34,959 bases of DNA from Silvibacterium sp. (GTDB taxonomy: Bacteria; Acidobacteriota; Terriglobia; Terriglobales; Acidobacteriaceae): the NCBI GenBank assembly GCA_030037215.1, contig JASHRS010000263.1, positions 1 through 34,959 of the forward strand, in the 5' to 3' direction. The stretch's first letter is position 1. Every line of letters starts with the position of its first letter. A model generated the notes under the pieces. It was not told where the DNA came from. It saw only the letters and a list, made by a program, of their open reading frames with translations, and ran no database searches. This document shows, piece by piece, positions 1-8,994 of this stretch. Both the position numbers and the translations under genes were made by a program.

Positions 1-219
1 GGGGAGTTGCTTTGAGGCTCCGGGCCAGCGGGCAAAGGTGTTGCCGACGGGGTCTTCGCGAACCTCGAGACCAGCTTCGCGATAGCGAGCCTTTAGCCAT
101 TCGCGGGCTTCGCGGTCACGCTCGCTGAAGACGACGCGGGTGACGGCAGGCGGCTCCACATCGGAGATGAGCGCGAGTGCATCGATCTCAGCGGAGAGGC
201 GAGCGATGTCGATTTGCAT
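1..219 (-). CDS. M20-family Zn-dependent amidohydrolase, N-terminal part only (ureidoglycolate amidohydrolase or allantoate amidohydrolase paralogue); runs off the window start
   Basis: Reverse-strand ATG at 219; translation MQIDIARLSAEIDALALISDVEPPAVTRVVFSERDREAREWLKARYREAGLEVREDPVGNTFARWPG stays open to base 1 and resembles the N-terminus of the AllC/hydantoinase-carbamoylase family (GNTFARWPG). It lies 10 bp after the allE stop. Confidence 0.75.
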   Translation of the reverse strand, partial: MQIDIARLSAEIDALALISDVEPPAVTRVVFSERDREAREWLKARYREAGLEVREDPVGNTFARWPGASKQLP

Positions 220-229
220 GGAGCGATTT

Positions 230-985
230 TCAGGCAAGGGGGTGACGATTCCAGTCTTTATAGATGAGGTATTTTGCCGGAGCCTTGCCGATCGCGCCGA
301 ACCACTGCGGACAATAGGGGGCCATCCAGATGAAGTCTCCGGCGGTGACGGGGTACCAATCTTCATCGAGCTTGTAAATGCCGCTGCCTTCGAGCATGAG
401 GAGCCCGTGCTCCATGACGTGGATTTCAACCATGCTCAACGCTACACCAGGCTGATAAGTCATGGTGTTTACAGCGAAATCGAAAGCGAAGGTATCGGGC
501 AGGAGGGCCCGCACGAGCAGATCGGGATTGTCCATGAGCGGCTGCGCGGGGATGTCCGGCTCGCGGCCGGTGAGCACGGCGGGGGCTTTCTCACGAGAAG
601 CCGTGTAGCGCTTCTCAAGCACCTCGACGCGAGCGCCATTCGATGATGTACAAAGATGTTTTGCGCCTTCGGGGATGTAAGCAAAGCTGTCTTTTAACAG
701 ATGCTTTTGGCTGCCATCGAGCGCGACGTCGATTTCTCCGTCAAGGACATAGAGAAAACGCTGACCAACGGCGTCGCCGAGCGTACCCCCCGGCTCGAAT
801 TCGGCGGTATATTGCGTGAATCCGGCGCCGAGAGCTGGTGAGACATGAACAACGACGGCAGTCTTTTCAGACCCAGGAATCTGCGTGCGGATGAACGTGT
901 CCGGAGTGTGAAGCAGATGGCTGGATTTGCGGACGCTTCGCGTGTGGCCAAGCTTATGCACTTGCTGTAATCTCTCCTGCGCCAA
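230..985 (-). CDS. allE: (S)-ureidoglycine aminohydrolase (bicupin)
   Basis: 251-aa bicupin-like ORF (GQRFLYVLDGEIDVALDG, HGLLMLEGSGIYKLDEDWYPVTAGDFIWMAPYCPQWFGA, C-terminal YLIYKDWNRHP) typical of AllE/YlbA; sits in a ureide operon. Start may be the internal GTG at 961, which overlaps the upstream stop. Confidence 0.92.
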   Translation of the reverse strand: MAQERLQQVHKLGHTRSVRKSSHLLHTPDTFIRTQIPGSEKTAVVVHVSPALGAGFTQYTAEFEPGGTLGDAVGQRFLYVLDGEIDVALDGSQKHLLKDSFAYIPEGAKHLCTSSNGARVEVLEKRYTASREKAPAVLTGREPDIPAQPLMDNPDLLVRALLPDTFAFDFAVNTMTYQPGVALSMVEIHVMEHGLLMLEGSGIYKLDEDWYPVTAGDFIWMAPYCPQWFGAIGKAPAKYLIYKDWNRHPLA

Positions 986-2222
986 CTGCGCGGTCGAATT
1001 CGTCGAGAAAGCTTATTCCCGCAGCGATTGCCGCCGCTACATCTTCGGTCAGCACAGCTTCGTCCGGATGATGGCTAAGGCCGCCGGGACTACGCAGGAA
1101 GATCATACCGGAGGGCAGATGCGGGGCCAACACCATCGCATCATGTCCTGCGCCGCTGGCCATGCGATGAAGGGGGTATCCGGCGCGGGCGACGGCGCGC
1201 TCGGCGATATCGATCATGCGAGGGTCCATGGGCACGGCGGATTGCTGATAGTTCAAGCTCCAGGTGAACCTGAGACCGCGTTTTGCTACGATCGCCTCTG
1301 CCGCTTCGAGAATCTGTGAGAGCGCATGGCTGCGAACGCTGTCGTCGGTGTGGCGCAGGTCGAGGCTGCAGCGGGCTTCGGCTGAGATTACATTGACTGC
1401 GCATGGGTACACAGCGATTTGTCCAACCGTGGCTGCGAGGCTGGGCGTTGCCAGCGCGAGAGCTTCAACCTGACCAATCCATTCTGCCGCGGCTGCGAGC
1501 GCATCGTACCGCTGCGCCATTGGCGTGGTTCCTGCGTGTCCAGCCCTTCCGAAAAATGCCATTGTGCCGCGGACTTGGCCGGTAATCGCCGTCACTACGC
1601 CGAGCGGAAGCGACAAGGTTTCGAGCTCAGGGCCCTGCTCGATGTGGAATTCGAGATAGCCGCAGGTATTACAGGTCAGACATGGAGCAAGCGCGTCAGG
1701 ATGCTCTGTTTTGAATTGTTCCAGGGCCTGTTGAAGAGTGAGGCCTGCTTTGTCTTGCTGCGCGAGCAACTCGGAGTCGAGTGCCTCTGTAACGGCCTTG
1801 CTTCCGATAAATGGCGCGCCGAAGCGAACGCCTTCCTCTTCTGAGAAGGCCACAACATCGAGAGCAAAATTGCACTTGCGTCCACGCTGCGCCTGGGCCA
1901 GCGACAGCGCAAGCAGGACACCGAGCACCCCGTCGTATGGACCGGCATTGGGTACCGTGTCAAAATGCGAGCCGATCACCAACCGGGGCGTGCCCAGGGG
2001 GGCATCGCCAGATGCCAGAATGTTACCGACGCAATCGAGGCACGGCGTGAGCCCTGCGTCTTCCATCCATTCGCGCAACTGTGCGTGAGCCTCTTCCATT
2101 GCGGGAGAAAGGAAGGTGCGGCATATTGTGCCCGGGGTCTCGGTGCAACGAGAGAGAATTGCGCACCGTTCGAGAACGACAGCCGCCGCGGTGGTAGCGT
2201 CAACTTGTGTCGCTTTGCTCAC
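954..2222 (-). CDS. allC: Allantoate amidohydrolase (M20 peptidase family)
   Basis: 422-aa ORF with GSHFDTVPNAGPYDGVLGVL, EEGVRFG, EFHIEQGPELE, GHAGTTPM and GAGHDAM motifs. GTG start overlaps the uricase stop (GTGA). Confidence 0.9.
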   Translation of the reverse strand: MSKATQVDATTAAAVVLERCAILSRCTETPGTICRTFLSPAMEEAHAQLREWMEDAGLTPCLDCVGNILASGDAPLGTPRLVIGSHFDTVPNAGPYDGVLGVLLALSLAQAQRGRKCNFALDVVAFSEEEGVRFGAPFIGSKAVTEALDSELLAQQDKAGLTLQQALEQFKTEHPDALAPCLTCNTCGYLEFHIEQGPELETLSLPLGVVTAITGQVRGTMAFFGRAGHAGTTPMAQRYDALAAAAEWIGQVEALALATPSLAATVGQIAVYPCAVNVISAEARCSLDLRHTDDSVRSHALSQILEAAEAIVAKRGLRFTWSLNYQQSAVPMDPRMIDIAERAVARAGYPLHRMASGAGHDAMVLAPHLPSGMIFLRSPGGLSHHPDEAVLTEDVAAAIAAGISFLDEFDRAVGAGEITASA

Positions 2223-3067
2223 TCCCCTCTCCGTACTGCGGCCTGGATGGAGCCATGTGGTTCATCCGTGGGCACAAAGATGTGGTTGGGATTGTCTTGA
2301 CCGAAGGGAGACAGGTCCACAAGATTGCAGTGCTTGTTTGGCATGGATAGATGGATGCAACAGATTTCGGGAGCAGATTCTAGGGCCGCTTTGCCCATGG
2401 CATAAAGCGTCTGCTGCACGGATTTGCTGTCGTGCTCAGCGAAGGTTACAAGCAGAGCGTCGCGAACGCCAGCGCGGATAGTGTCGAAATCGGATGAGGC
2501 ACGGGTGTGGGTCCAGTTTGCGGTCATTGCTGTGCCGAGAAGACGGTCTTCGGTTTCTTTGAGTGTCGTCAGTTTGTCTTTTTTGAAGTGAGAAAATGCC
2601 GACTTGGCCGTCTTGAGAATCGTAAGCTGATCGAGTCCGGAGATGATTTTGGCTGCGGCGCTGCGCGACTGCGTCGCGGTGACGGTGGCGATTTCGGGGC
2701 CAGTCTGGATAAAGGCTCTCGCATGCGTTTTTGCGCTCGTGCGGATGGGCGACCAGTTTATGCTGCGGATGCGCACTCCTGCGCCATCGATCTGCGGCTG
2801 TGTTGTGAGGAAGTGCGCGATGAGTTCGAGGGCAAATTCCTCGATGTTTTTCGCGCTTGAGCCACGGGCGAGAGAATAGACCGTGTTTTTCATCGTTTCT
2901 GTGGGCAGGATAAGGCCGTTGTCACCATCGAGGAAGCAGCTTGTGAAGTCGCCTGTAAGCCAGACCTCCACGTTCCACTCGAATACGCGATGTTGCGGCG
3001 CGCCCCGCTCGACTTTCATGAGCCGCACCCGTGACTTGCCGTATTGGTTTTCGCCCAGCTCGATCAT
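2219..3067 (-). CDS. Urate oxidase (uricase)
   Basis: 282-aa ORF; NQYGKSRVRLMKV, NVEVWLTGDFTSCFLDGDNGLILPTETMKNTVY and HLSMPNKH motifs typical of cofactor-independent uricase. Confidence 0.95.
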   Translation of the reverse strand: MIELGENQYGKSRVRLMKVERGAPQHRVFEWNVEVWLTGDFTSCFLDGDNGLILPTETMKNTVYSLARGSSAKNIEEFALELIAHFLTTQPQIDGAGVRIRSINWSPIRTSAKTHARAFIQTGPEIATVTATQSRSAAAKIISGLDQLTILKTAKSAFSHFKKDKLTTLKETEDRLLGTAMTANWTHTRASSDFDTIRAGVRDALLVTFAEHDSKSVQQTLYAMGKAALESAPEICCIHLSMPNKHCNLVDLSPFGQDNPNHIFVPTDEPHGSIQAAVRRGE

Positions 3068-3073
3068 TTTGAT

Positions 3074-3415
3074 TCAGCTGCCTCTGTAGGTTGAGTATGC
3101 ATACGGTGTAACCAGCAAGGGAATGTGATAGTGCGCGTCCGCGTCGCGCACATCAAACATAATTTCTATATAAGGATGAAGGGCAGTTATGCCAGATCGC
3201 GAGAAGTAGTTTCCGGTATGGAAACGGAGACGGTACGTTCCGGCATGCAGCGCAGCATCATGCGGCAGCAGATTGTGAAGGCGGCCATCCTTGTCGGTGA
3301 TGCCGGAGGCTAGGACGGTCCATTGGCTGCCCTGCTTCTGCTCAAGCTCGATTCTGACACCCGGAGCGGGCAGGCCGTGTGTGAGATCGAGAACGTGCGT
3401 GGTAATGGCGCTCAT
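3074..3415 (-). CDS. uraH: 5-hydroxyisourate hydrolase (transthyretin-like)
   Basis: MSAITTHVLDLTHGLPAPGV ... HYHIPLLVTPYAYSTYRGS, with the C-terminal YRGS signature. Start placed at the internal ATG overlapping the uraD stop (ATGA); the ORF track extends 4 aa upstream. Confidence 0.95.
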   Translation of the reverse strand: MSAITTHVLDLTHGLPAPGVRIELEQKQGSQWTVLASGITDKDGRLHNLLPHDAALHAGTYRLRFHTGNYFSRSGITALHPYIEIMFDVRDADAHYHIPLLVTPYAYSTYRGS

Positions 3416-3924
3416 AAGTTCATCCATTTTCTCAGGCGTAACGCAGTGATCTGCCGTTGCTGTTCGGCAGATTCGTGTAGTTCCGTCTTTTCGTCGTTGG
3501 CGAGACGATTTTGCAGGATTTCGAGCATTTCATACGCCGTCCTTCCTGAGGCACAGACTATATATATTCTGCCGAAGCGGTCTTCATAGCGTCGATTGCC
3601 TTCGGCGAGGGCGGTGAGAGGGGTGCTATCTTCCTCGAGGACGGTGCGCTGCTCTGCAGCTGACCATGTGGCGGATTGGTTGGAAATTTTTTCTGGAACA
3701 CTTCGTTCGCCGATGCGTGGATGCGCGGCGAAGGCTTCCAGCCAATCGGCTTCGTCGAGCTGCCACCATATTTCGTCTGCATGGCGGAGCACAGCAGCTT
3801 CGTCGGAAATGGGGCGATAACTAGCTAGGATCGACGCCCAGCGCTTCGATCCGCAGCAGGGCAGAATGACGGCGGCAGCTTCGTCGCTGTCCATCTCATT
3901 CCATGATGCAAGAACCGGGTTCAT
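3412..3924 (-). CDS. uraD: 2-oxo-4-hydroxy-4-carboxy-5-ureidoimidazoline (OHCU) decarboxylase
   Basis: MNPVLASWNEMDSDEAAAVILPCCGSKRW ... AHPRIGE ... FGRIYIVCASGRTAYEMLEILQNRLAND. ATG at 3924 overlaps the stop of the upstream xdh FAD subunit (ATGA). Confidence 0.93.
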   Translation of the reverse strand: MNPVLASWNEMDSDEAAAVILPCCGSKRWASILASYRPISDEAAVLRHADEIWWQLDEADWLEAFAAHPRIGERSVPEKISNQSATWSAAEQRTVLEEDSTPLTALAEGNRRYEDRFGRIYIVCASGRTAYEMLEILQNRLANDEKTELHESAEQQRQITALRLRKWMNL

Positions 3925-4793
3925 GCACCTGTCCCCGCCAGTGTGCGCAGACATTCTTCGAGGAGATTGCCTGCCACCTGCCTGCGATAGGTTTTTGTGG
4001 AGCGGATATCGTCGATCGGCGTGATAGCCGTGTCGAGCAATTTTCGAGATTCGACCAGAGGGATGCGATCAATCGGGCAACCGGCGAGCAATTGCTCGAT
4101 CTGCGAGAGTTGCAGTGGAATAGGGGCGATGCTGCCCATTCCAATTCTGATTGTCTGAATTCTTCCAAAGTCGATTTTGGCCTGCGCGGCAATGCAGACT
4201 TTGGAGATGGCCTGAGCATTGCGCGTGCCGACTTTGCGGGCGTAGGTGCACCAGCCAGAAAATTTGCGCGGCAGTTGGATGGCGTAGATCAGCTCGTCCG
4301 GGGCGATGACGGTGCGCTTGTAGCCAAGATGGCACTGCGTGTAGGGCAACCTGCGCGTGCCGCGCGCAGAGATCAGCTCGATCTCGGCTTCGCAGGCCAG
4401 CAGTGCCGGGGGCGAATCGGCCGCCGGTGAGGCGTTGGCAAGATTGCCTGCGATGGTGGCGCGGTTCTGGTTGGCAACTCCGCCAATCCAGCCGGCAGCA
4501 AGGGCAAGAAGCGGAAACTCGGCTGCTATTACGGGGTGAGAGCGAATTTGCGAGAAGGTGCAACCGCCGCCGATGGAGACTGTATCTTCATTAACGCGAA
4601 TTTCGCGCAATTCGGCAAGGTTCCAGAGGTTGATGAGGTTGCGCTGCTGGAGTTTGCCGGCGCTGAAGAGAACCATGATCTCGGTGCCGCCGGCGATGGG
4701 CAGCCATTTCCCACGATCACTTGCAAGCATTCCGAGCACAGACGAGAGACTGCCGGACGAAACCAAATTGAAGTGCTCGGGACAGGCTCTCAC
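3921..4793 (-). CDS. Xanthine dehydrogenase FAD-binding subunit (CoxM/XdhB-like)
   Basis: GGTEIMVLFSAGKL, SIGGGCTFSQI, GNLANASPAADSPPALLACEAEIEL motifs. GTG start at 4793 overlaps the 2Fe-2S subunit stop (GTGA). The longer 390-aa ORF in the track extends antigenically meaninglessly into the neighbouring gene. Confidence 0.92.
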   Translation of the reverse strand: MRACPEHFNLVSSGSLSSVLGMLASDRGKWLPIAGGTEIMVLFSAGKLQQRNLINLWNLAELREIRVNEDTVSIGGGCTFSQIRSHPVIAAEFPLLALAAGWIGGVANQNRATIAGNLANASPAADSPPALLACEAEIELISARGTRRLPYTQCHLGYKRTVIAPDELIYAIQLPRKFSGWCTYARKVGTRNAQAISKVCIAAQAKIDFGRIQTIRIGMGSIAPIPLQLSQIEQLLAGCPIDRIPLVESRKLLDTAITPIDDIRSTKTYRRQVAGNLLEECLRTLAGTGA

Positions 4794-5275
4794 GTTGCGG
4801 ATTTGCCTCTCTGTGCGCGCGAGGCCATTTCGACGGCTTCGAAGATGCGCATGTATCCGGTGCAGCGGCAGAGATTGCCGCTTAGCCCTTCGCGAATTTC
4901 TTCCGGGCTGGGGTGCGGGTTGTGGTTCAGCAAATATTTTGCAGCAACGATCATTCCCGGCGTGCACATGCCGCACTGCGACCCTCCATAGCGGAGAAAC
5001 GCTTCCTGAACGGGGTCGAGATTGGCGGGGCTGCCGAGGCCTTCGATGGTGATCACGCGAGAATTCGCAGCCTGCGCGACGGGGACGAGGCAACTGTTGA
5101 CGAGTTCGCCATTCAACAGAACGCTACAGGCTCCACATTCGCCTTCGCCGCAGCCTTCTTTTGTACCTGTAAGCTGGAGCTTTTCACGCAGAACGTCGAG
5201 CAGGCGCTCCATCGGATACGCTTCGATTGTGCGGTCGACTCCGTTTACGGTCATTGTGATGCGCTGGTTCGTCAT
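4790..5275 (-). CDS. Xanthine dehydrogenase [2Fe-2S] subunit
   Basis: 161 aa with CGEGECGACSVLLNG and QCGMCTPGMI ... LSGNLCRCTGY 2Fe-2S motifs. Confidence 0.96.
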   Translation of the reverse strand: MTNQRITMTVNGVDRTIEAYPMERLLDVLREKLQLTGTKEGCGEGECGACSVLLNGELVNSCLVPVAQAANSRVITIEGLGSPANLDPVQEAFLRYGGSQCGMCTPGMIVAAKYLLNHNPHPSPEEIREGLSGNLCRCTGYMRIFEAVEMASRAQRGKSAT

Positions 5276-7524
5276 GCCGAAACCTCTTCGCCAACCTGGA
5301 ACCTTGACCGCACAAGCTTCGCCATCACGTCTTCGGGAAGCAGCGGGATTGCGCAGAAATCTTCGATGGTTGCGTGGCTCACGGCGTTCAGAATTGCGGG
5401 AGCGGGACCGTCGATGGGCAGCTCACCGAGGCCTTTGGCTCCGAACGCGCCGTAACTGTAGGGGACTTCTTCGAAGTAGACGTGAATCGGCGGGATGTCC
5501 TGTGATGTGACAATGATGTAATTCGTCATCTGGTTATTGGACATATGGCCGTTCTGCCAGACGACTTTTTCATAAAGCGCATAGCCGATGCCCTGCGCGA
5601 TTCCGCCTTCGACCTGTCCGGTTGCAAGAACGGGATTGATGACCCTGCCCACTTCCTGCACGGCAACGAAATCGTCGACTGAGACATGATAATCGACGGT
5701 ATCGACCGCGACTTCAGCGACATAGACGGCCCAGGCGTATGCGCCATAGGCTTCGCCGTGATATGTGTCGTCGTCCCAATAGACATTCGGAGGCGCCTGA
5801 TAATGGCCTTCGGCGCAGAGAGAGCCGCGATCCTTCACATAGGCCGACGCAGCTTGCTGGAAATCGGCGGTTATATAGGGCTCGTGCAGATAACCGCTGT
5901 CGATCAAGATGCGCTTGATTTCGACCGCAGCTGAGGCGACCAGCTTGCCGACGACCATCGCTGTCCGCGAGGCGACGGTGGGGCCACTGTTCGGCACGAC
6001 GTGCGTATCGGGAGGAGCCATGCAGACAGCGTCATAGTCGATTCCCAAAGCTTCAGCCGCGATCTGGCAGAGAATCGTGTTTGTGCCTTGGCCGAATTCG
6101 GTGCTTGAGACAAGAACGCGCAGGTTGCCTTCAGGCGTGGCGTCCATTGAAGCGATGGAGCGCATGCGGCGTTCGCCGGAGCCGGTAAAACCGGCACCGT
6201 GAAGAAAAGCGGCGATGCCGATTCCCTTCTTGAGAGCGCGTCGAGGATTTTCCTGCTCGAAGCGAAGTTTCTTTTCGTGATAACTGGAGGCTTCGAGCGC
6301 ACGTGTGAGCAGATGATCGAGATCGACGCCCGGAGGAATCTCCTGACCGGTAGCGGTGGTCAGGCCGGGACGAAGAAAGTTTTTGCGGCGCACTTCTTCT
6401 GGAGTAAACCCAATGGCTGCGGCGATACGATCCATGTGCCGCTCGATGGCAAACAGGCTTTGTGGTGCTCCAAAGCCGCGGAAGGCTCCATGAGGCGGAG
6501 TGTTGGTTGCAAAAGCATGAGCGCGCACGCGTAGGCTGGGCCAGTAATAACAACCGCCTGCGTGGATGGTTGCGCGGGACAGAACAGTGGAAGAAAGCGT
6601 GGAGTAAGCGCCGCCGTCCAGAGCAAGATCGATTTCAGCAGCGAGCAAGGTTCCGTCTTTCGCAACGGCGGTGCGGTGACGCGTGCGCGATGGATGACGC
6701 TTGGTGGTTGCAGCCATGTCCTCGGCGCGATCATAGACGAGTTTGATCGGGCGGGCGGCCTTGCGCGCGAGCAGCGCAGCGTGGGCTGCGATCATGGAGG
6801 GGTAATCCTCTTTGCCGCCGAATGCACCGCCGGTCTCAACCTGTATGACGCGCACTTTGTCCTCGGGCAGAGCCATGAGGTGCATCAGAGACTTGTGAAC
6901 ATAGAAAGGGCATTGCATCGAGCCCCAGACGGTGACTCCGGCGTCTTCGGAGTAGTCGGCGATGACGCCGTTGTTTTCGATGTAGAGATGTTCCTGCGCG
7001 CCGGTTTCGTATTCGCCCTCGATGATATAGTCGGCGTGGGCCCAGGCTGCGTCCACATCGCCTTTTTCCATCAGATAAGACTTGAGAATGTTGTCCGTAC
7101 CCCAGACGACGGGATGCTGTCGTTCGCTTTCGGCTATGGAGTGGATGGAAGGCAGGGGCTCATATTCAATGCGGACGGACGACACTGCCTGCGGCAGAAG
7201 GTGGCAGTCAGGATGTGCGAGCAGCAAGATCGGCTCTTCGAAATGATTGACCATCTTCTCTGCAAGACACGGCCAGTCATTTTGAACAAGCGCGATAGAG
7301 TTGGAGCCGGGGATATCGGCAGCGGTTACAATGGTGAATTCGTGCCAGGGGATTTCGAGATCGAATTCGATTTTTGTAATGCGTCCGCGAGGGATGGAAC
7401 TGCGCACGGTGGCGCCATAGAGCATTCCGGGCAGCGCCATGTCATCGATATAGCGAGCCGTTCCGCACACTTTCGCCGCTCCTTCCTTGCGCACGCTCGA
7501 TGTGCCGACGATTCGCTGCTGCAA
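5272..7524 (-). CDS. Xanthine dehydrogenase molybdopterin-binding subunit
   Basis: 750 aa with GGAFGGKED, GAFRGFGAPQ, EFGQGTNTILCQIAAE and GAKGLGELPIDGPAPAI motifs. TTG start preceded by AGGAGG on the minus strand. Confidence 0.95.
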   Translation of the reverse strand: MQQRIVGTSSVRKEGAAKVCGTARYIDDMALPGMLYGATVRSSIPRGRITKIEFDLEIPWHEFTIVTAADIPGSNSIALVQNDWPCLAEKMVNHFEEPILLLAHPDCHLLPQAVSSVRIEYEPLPSIHSIAESERQHPVVWGTDNILKSYLMEKGDVDAAWAHADYIIEGEYETGAQEHLYIENNGVIADYSEDAGVTVWGSMQCPFYVHKSLMHLMALPEDKVRVIQVETGGAFGGKEDYPSMIAAHAALLARKAARPIKLVYDRAEDMAATTKRHPSRTRHRTAVAKDGTLLAAEIDLALDGGAYSTLSSTVLSRATIHAGGCYYWPSLRVRAHAFATNTPPHGAFRGFGAPQSLFAIERHMDRIAAAIGFTPEEVRRKNFLRPGLTTATGQEIPPGVDLDHLLTRALEASSYHEKKLRFEQENPRRALKKGIGIAAFLHGAGFTGSGERRMRSIASMDATPEGNLRVLVSSTEFGQGTNTILCQIAAEALGIDYDAVCMAPPDTHVVPNSGPTVASRTAMVVGKLVASAAVEIKRILIDSGYLHEPYITADFQQAASAYVKDRGSLCAEGHYQAPPNVYWDDDTYHGEAYGAYAWAVYVAEVAVDTVDYHVSVDDFVAVQEVGRVINPVLATGQVEGGIAQGIGYALYEKVVWQNGHMSNNQMTNYIIVTSQDIPPIHVYFEEVPYSYGAFGAKGLGELPIDGPAPAILNAVSHATIEDFCAIPLLPEDVMAKLVRSRFQVGEEVSA

Positions 7525-7610
7525 GCTCGCCTCCTGACCTTCATGGAAGGACGGTCCGACGCCGCGTATTCTGGCGAAAATTTTTCTGATTATACATCCG
7601 GTTTAAGCAG

Positions 7611-8951
7611 CTATAACGCGCATCCGTGCGGCTGCTCCGCAAATACTCCGCGGTGAAAGACCTGTCGACCGCACACATATGTAGATACGACCTGCCCGTG
7701 CAGTTTTTCGCCTACATAAGGAGACAGAGGATGGCGACAGCGCAGCATTTCCGCTGTGATTTGAAGCTCGGCGTTAGGATCGAAGACGACGAAGTCGGCG
7801 TCGTGGCCGGGTGCGATGGAACCCTTGCGCGTGTCGAGACCAGCGAGGCGCGCAGGGGATGTTGACATGAGGCGGGCAAGATCGGCGAGATCAAATCCAA
7901 GCTGCGGCATTCTGGTCCAGACGGCGGAAACAGCAACGGCAAGGCTCGAAATTCCGCCCCATGCTGTCTGGAAACTGCCTTCGTCCAGGCGCTTTAGCTC
8001 GAGTGGGCATGGAGAGTGATCGGTGTTGATCATGTCGATGATGCCATCTTTAAGCGCCTGCCAGAGAGCGTCACGATTATCGCGACTGCGGATGGGCGGG
8101 GCGCATTTTTGCAATGTGCTGCCGTCGGGGATTTCTTCTGCAGCGAAGTATAAGTAGTGGGGGCAGGTCTCGACGGTGACGGGTAGACCTTCCGCACGAG
8201 CATCACGCAGCATGTCAAGGGCGTGGGCTGTCGCGAGATGGACGATATGCAGGCGAAAGCCGAACTCGCGGCAGAGATTGAGCATGAGTTTTATTGCTTC
8301 AGTTTCGGCTGCATCGGGTCGTGAGGCGAGCCAGGTTGCGTATTTGCGCCAGTCAGCATTGCTGAGCGACTCGGCGGCGCGCATCAACGGTTCGGGCAAT
8401 TCGGCATGCACGAGCAAAGGCAGGCCGGTTGCACGGAGATGAGGTGCAGCGATGCGCAACTCGGCTTCATCGACGCGGAAGAACCCGTCGATGCCCGGTT
8501 CGGCGAGGAAGCATTTGAATCCGCGCACACCAGCAGCTGCGAGCGGCTCGATATCTTGGGTGTTGTGTCCGGAGACGCCACCCCAGGCAGCCCAGTCGAC
8601 TAGGCATTTTCCCTGCGCTGCTTCCCACTTTGCCTCAAGCGCGGCGACGGTAGTGGTTGCAGGGAGGCAGTTCAGCGGCATGTCGATGAGGGTGGTGTAG
8701 CCTCCTGCGGCAGCGGCGTGAGTGGCGGTAGCAAAGCCTTCCCACTCAGTGCGGCCGGGCTCGTTGATGTGGACGTGCGCGTCGACGAAGCCGGGCAGTA
8801 AAGCGTAATCGCCCAGATCGTGGATTTCAAAACCGGACGGGACGTGAGATGGCGCGCAGAGGTCCACGATCTTTTCATCACGGACGAGGACGGCTGCAGG
8901 ACGGATTCGGTCAGCGATTACGACCTGCGTAGAGACAAATGCGTGTGCCAT
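7611..8951 (-). CDS. allB: Allantoinase (dihydroorotase-like amidohydrolase)
   Basis: GFVDAHVHINEPGRTEWEGF, GVRGFKCFLAEPGIDGF, ETCPHYLYF, DHSPCP, GHDADFVVFDP. Start placed at ATG 8951 (MAHAFVSTQVVIADRIRP) rather than the ORF-track start at 9023, which would overlap guaD. Confidence 0.94.
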   Translation of the reverse strand: MAHAFVSTQVVIADRIRPAAVLVRDEKIVDLCAPSHVPSGFEIHDLGDYALLPGFVDAHVHINEPGRTEWEGFATATHAAAAGGYTTLIDMPLNCLPATTTVAALEAKWEAAQGKCLVDWAAWGGVSGHNTQDIEPLAAAGVRGFKCFLAEPGIDGFFRVDEAELRIAAPHLRATGLPLLVHAELPEPLMRAAESLSNADWRKYATWLASRPDAAETEAIKLMLNLCREFGFRLHIVHLATAHALDMLRDARAEGLPVTVETCPHYLYFAAEEIPDGSTLQKCAPPIRSRDNRDALWQALKDGIIDMINTDHSPCPLELKRLDEGSFQTAWGGISSLAVAVSAVWTRMPQLGFDLADLARLMSTSPARLAGLDTRKGSIAPGHDADFVVFDPNAELQITAEMLRCRHPLSPYVGEKLHGQVVSTYVCGRQVFHRGVFAEQPHGCAL

Positions 8952-8994
8952 ACTGGCATTACTTTCTCGTGTACCCCGAGGAGAAGCAAGTCTT

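Noticed and set aside
4794-5093. N-terminal extension of the XDH FAD subunit ORF
   Set aside because: Overlaps the 2Fe-2S subunit in another frame and gives an Arg/Pro-rich nonsense sequence; GTG at 4793 with a GTGA overlap is the better start.
6562-7656. 364-aa plus-strand ORF
   Set aside because: Entirely antisense to the well-supported XDH Mo subunit and start of the gap; GC-rich codon shadow with no recognisable domain.
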